From positions 496,001 through 560,000 of the forward strand of contig NW_002476507.1 of NCBI RefSeq assembly GCF_000189635.1: a stretch of 64,000 nt of DNA. Direction: 5' to 3'. The notes under the pieces were generated by a model. That model was not told the DNA's origin, made no database searches, and was given only the letters and a program-made list of their open reading frames with translations. The translations under genes and the position numbers were made by a program. This document shows, in pieces, positions 63,101 to 64,000 of this stretch; position 1 is the first letter of the stretch, and every line of letters starts with the position of its first letter. The stretch is from Tetrahymena thermophila SB210 (Eukaryota; Ciliophora; Oligohymenophorea; Hymenostomatida; Tetrahymenidae).

Positions 63101-64000
63101 TGGAACTGAAGATTAAGAAGTATTTGATTCAGCATCATCTCCAATTAAAATTGTTAAAAACTTTAAGTCAAATATAAAAATGAGCAGGATAAAAACTATT
63201 GATTCTAAACATAGTAAGTCTTAAAGCCCGTTTAATAGAAGTACTACTTAGGAAGATAATTTTATGATTTAATCATAAAATGTAGATATTTTTGATAGGT
63301 TTGATAACTCTCCTAATAATTTCCATAATGAAAAGTCAAGCTTTTCAAACAGCCAGTAAAGTATAAACCCTTAATTTAGCAATAATAATTTAATTAGATA
63401 GAGTACTTTAGATAACAAACCTTCAAAACATAATAATGTGACGTCAATATTAGAATGCATTTAAGAATAAACAAATAACAACAGTTCTGTTATCCCGATA
63501 AAAAATATAAAGCTTAACTGTCAAATAAGCCATAAGCAGATATTATTTTTTGATCCATTTTAAGGTTTATTTGAAAAAATGCATAACTTTTTGTTTTATT
63601 ATCCTTTAAATAATTACACATTCGTATTATAGCAAACTCAGATGGATTAAATTTAAAAGAAAAAAATGAAAAATAAATTACTATAATAACAAAAAGCTGC
63701 TCTTTCCAAACTTGTACTGAAAAAGCAGTTAAGAAAAACAAGCCAAGCAACTAAAAAGTCTCCTCTTTTAAGAAAATAAACCAAAAAAAAAGAAGAAAAG
63801 ATTAATGATAGCAAAGATCTTAAATCTAAATTTAGTTAAAATTACGCTAACACATTTACATTATAAAACTCACCATTTTCGGAAATCAAAAAGCAATTTT
63901 AATTAAATTCAATTTTAAATACAGAAGAAAAACAGAGCTAATTTAACTAAAAAATTGATGAGAAAAATGTAAATGATCTTATCTTATTATCTACTTAAAG
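60158..64000 (+). CDS. Cyclic-nucleotide-binding K+ channel with zinc knuckle, paralogue C, 3' end beyond window
   Basis: It starts MSILQSKEESLSYCEN. The N-terminal domain retains YLINDKSQDF but is otherwise more diverged (RIPSRMHKKMTPYQF). S1 to S6 are present; S4 is LLSFLLKWKKLSKVY, with a few Lys and no RxxR pattern. The pore is TMSTVGYGDIVPR (filter 61298-61315). The intron after TEYLE is at the shared position but longer, 61534-61996 (463 nt), and carries an inverted repeat. The CNB domain has YFVQEGIVEIFME and FGEIEFFTDIDKQQNIRS, again with Lys at the usual Arg. The knuckle is CHSCASQSHVLERC, SKCDIC lies about 71 residues on, and the C-terminal module (about 63540-63670) has FEKMHNFLFYYPLNNY and QTQMDQIQKKKM. 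No TGA occurs before the window end. Confidence 0.9.
61887..61966. repeat. Inverted repeat inside the long intron of channel C
   Basis: AAATACCAAATATT at 61887-61900 is the exact reverse complement of 61953-61966, and a second CTGAAA/TTTCAG pair (61911-61916, 61933-61938) is nested inside. The pre-mRNA could fold here, about 30 nt before the 3' splice site at 61996. The equivalent introns of channels A and B are only 120 and 138 nt, so this looks like an insertion. Confidence 0.75.
62550..62591 (+). other. CCHC zinc-knuckle motif in channel C
   Basis: CHSCASQSHVLERC fits CX2CX4HX4C exactly and is followed by PFVNFIPNKPKV, similar to the sequence after the motif in A and B. With the other two it makes a conserved post-CNB zinc-binding element. 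Confidence 0.75.

Noticed and set aside
1-64000. tRNA, rRNA, CRISPR, telomere (GGGGTT) or transposase genes
   Set aside because: No cloverleaf-like arms with a GGTTCGAATCC-type box, no rRNA core, no regular spacer repeats, no telomeric tract and no transposase motif were noticed on reading either strand. A covariance-model scan would be needed to exclude small RNAs.

Overview
The window looks like nuclear DNA of an oligohymenophorean ciliate, most likely Tetrahymena or a close relative. It is extremely AT-rich. Long proteins appear only when TAA and TAG are read as glutamine and TGA as the sole stop. The coding sequence is broken by GT...AG introns of about 50 to 460 nt, longer than the roughly 20-35 nt introns of Paramecium. 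With the standard code only short ORF fragments appear. I find 17 gene models, two cut by the window edges. Introns were placed by eye, so exon edges are approximate unless stated.

Layout. Minus strand, 1-11527: a protein with two cyclic-nucleotide-binding (CNB) domains that runs off the left edge, a membrane-anchored glycerophosphodiester phosphodiesterase, and a very large protein with a mitochondrial-type N terminus. Next is a 2.8 kb spacer. Plus strand, 14369-20029: two Gln-rich proteins of unknown function. Minus strand, 20343-34293: seven tandem zinc-independent MDR oxidoreductases (quinone oxidoreductase / enoyl reductase type) in head-to-tail order. After a 2.4 kb spacer there is a minus-strand gene (36744-39573) that appears to join a B-box-like zinc-binding region, a coiled coil and WD40 repeats. 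A 1.6 kb head-to-head intergenic region separates it from a very large plus-strand IQ-motif gene (41161-50540). The right end (51139-64000) holds three tandem plus-strand paralogues of a six-transmembrane K+ channel with a CNB domain.

The most interesting part is the channel trio. All three share a TVGYGD selectivity filter, an S4 with few basic residues, a CNB domain, then an exact CX2CX4HX4C zinc knuckle about 15-20 residues after it, a later CD(I/M)C cysteine pair, a long Gln/Asn-rich tail, and a conserved module near the C terminus built around a YYPLNN motif. I do not know this arrangement from characterised animal or plant CNB channels. It is the best candidate for an undescribed system here. 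The MDR array is also informative: only the two outermost copies keep a second intron, so the five inner copies probably come from later duplication. Cyclic-nucleotide binding is a theme at both ends of the window (five CNB domains in four genes), but nothing shows that these genes work together. No rRNA, tRNA, CRISPR, telomeric repeat or transposase gene was recognised.
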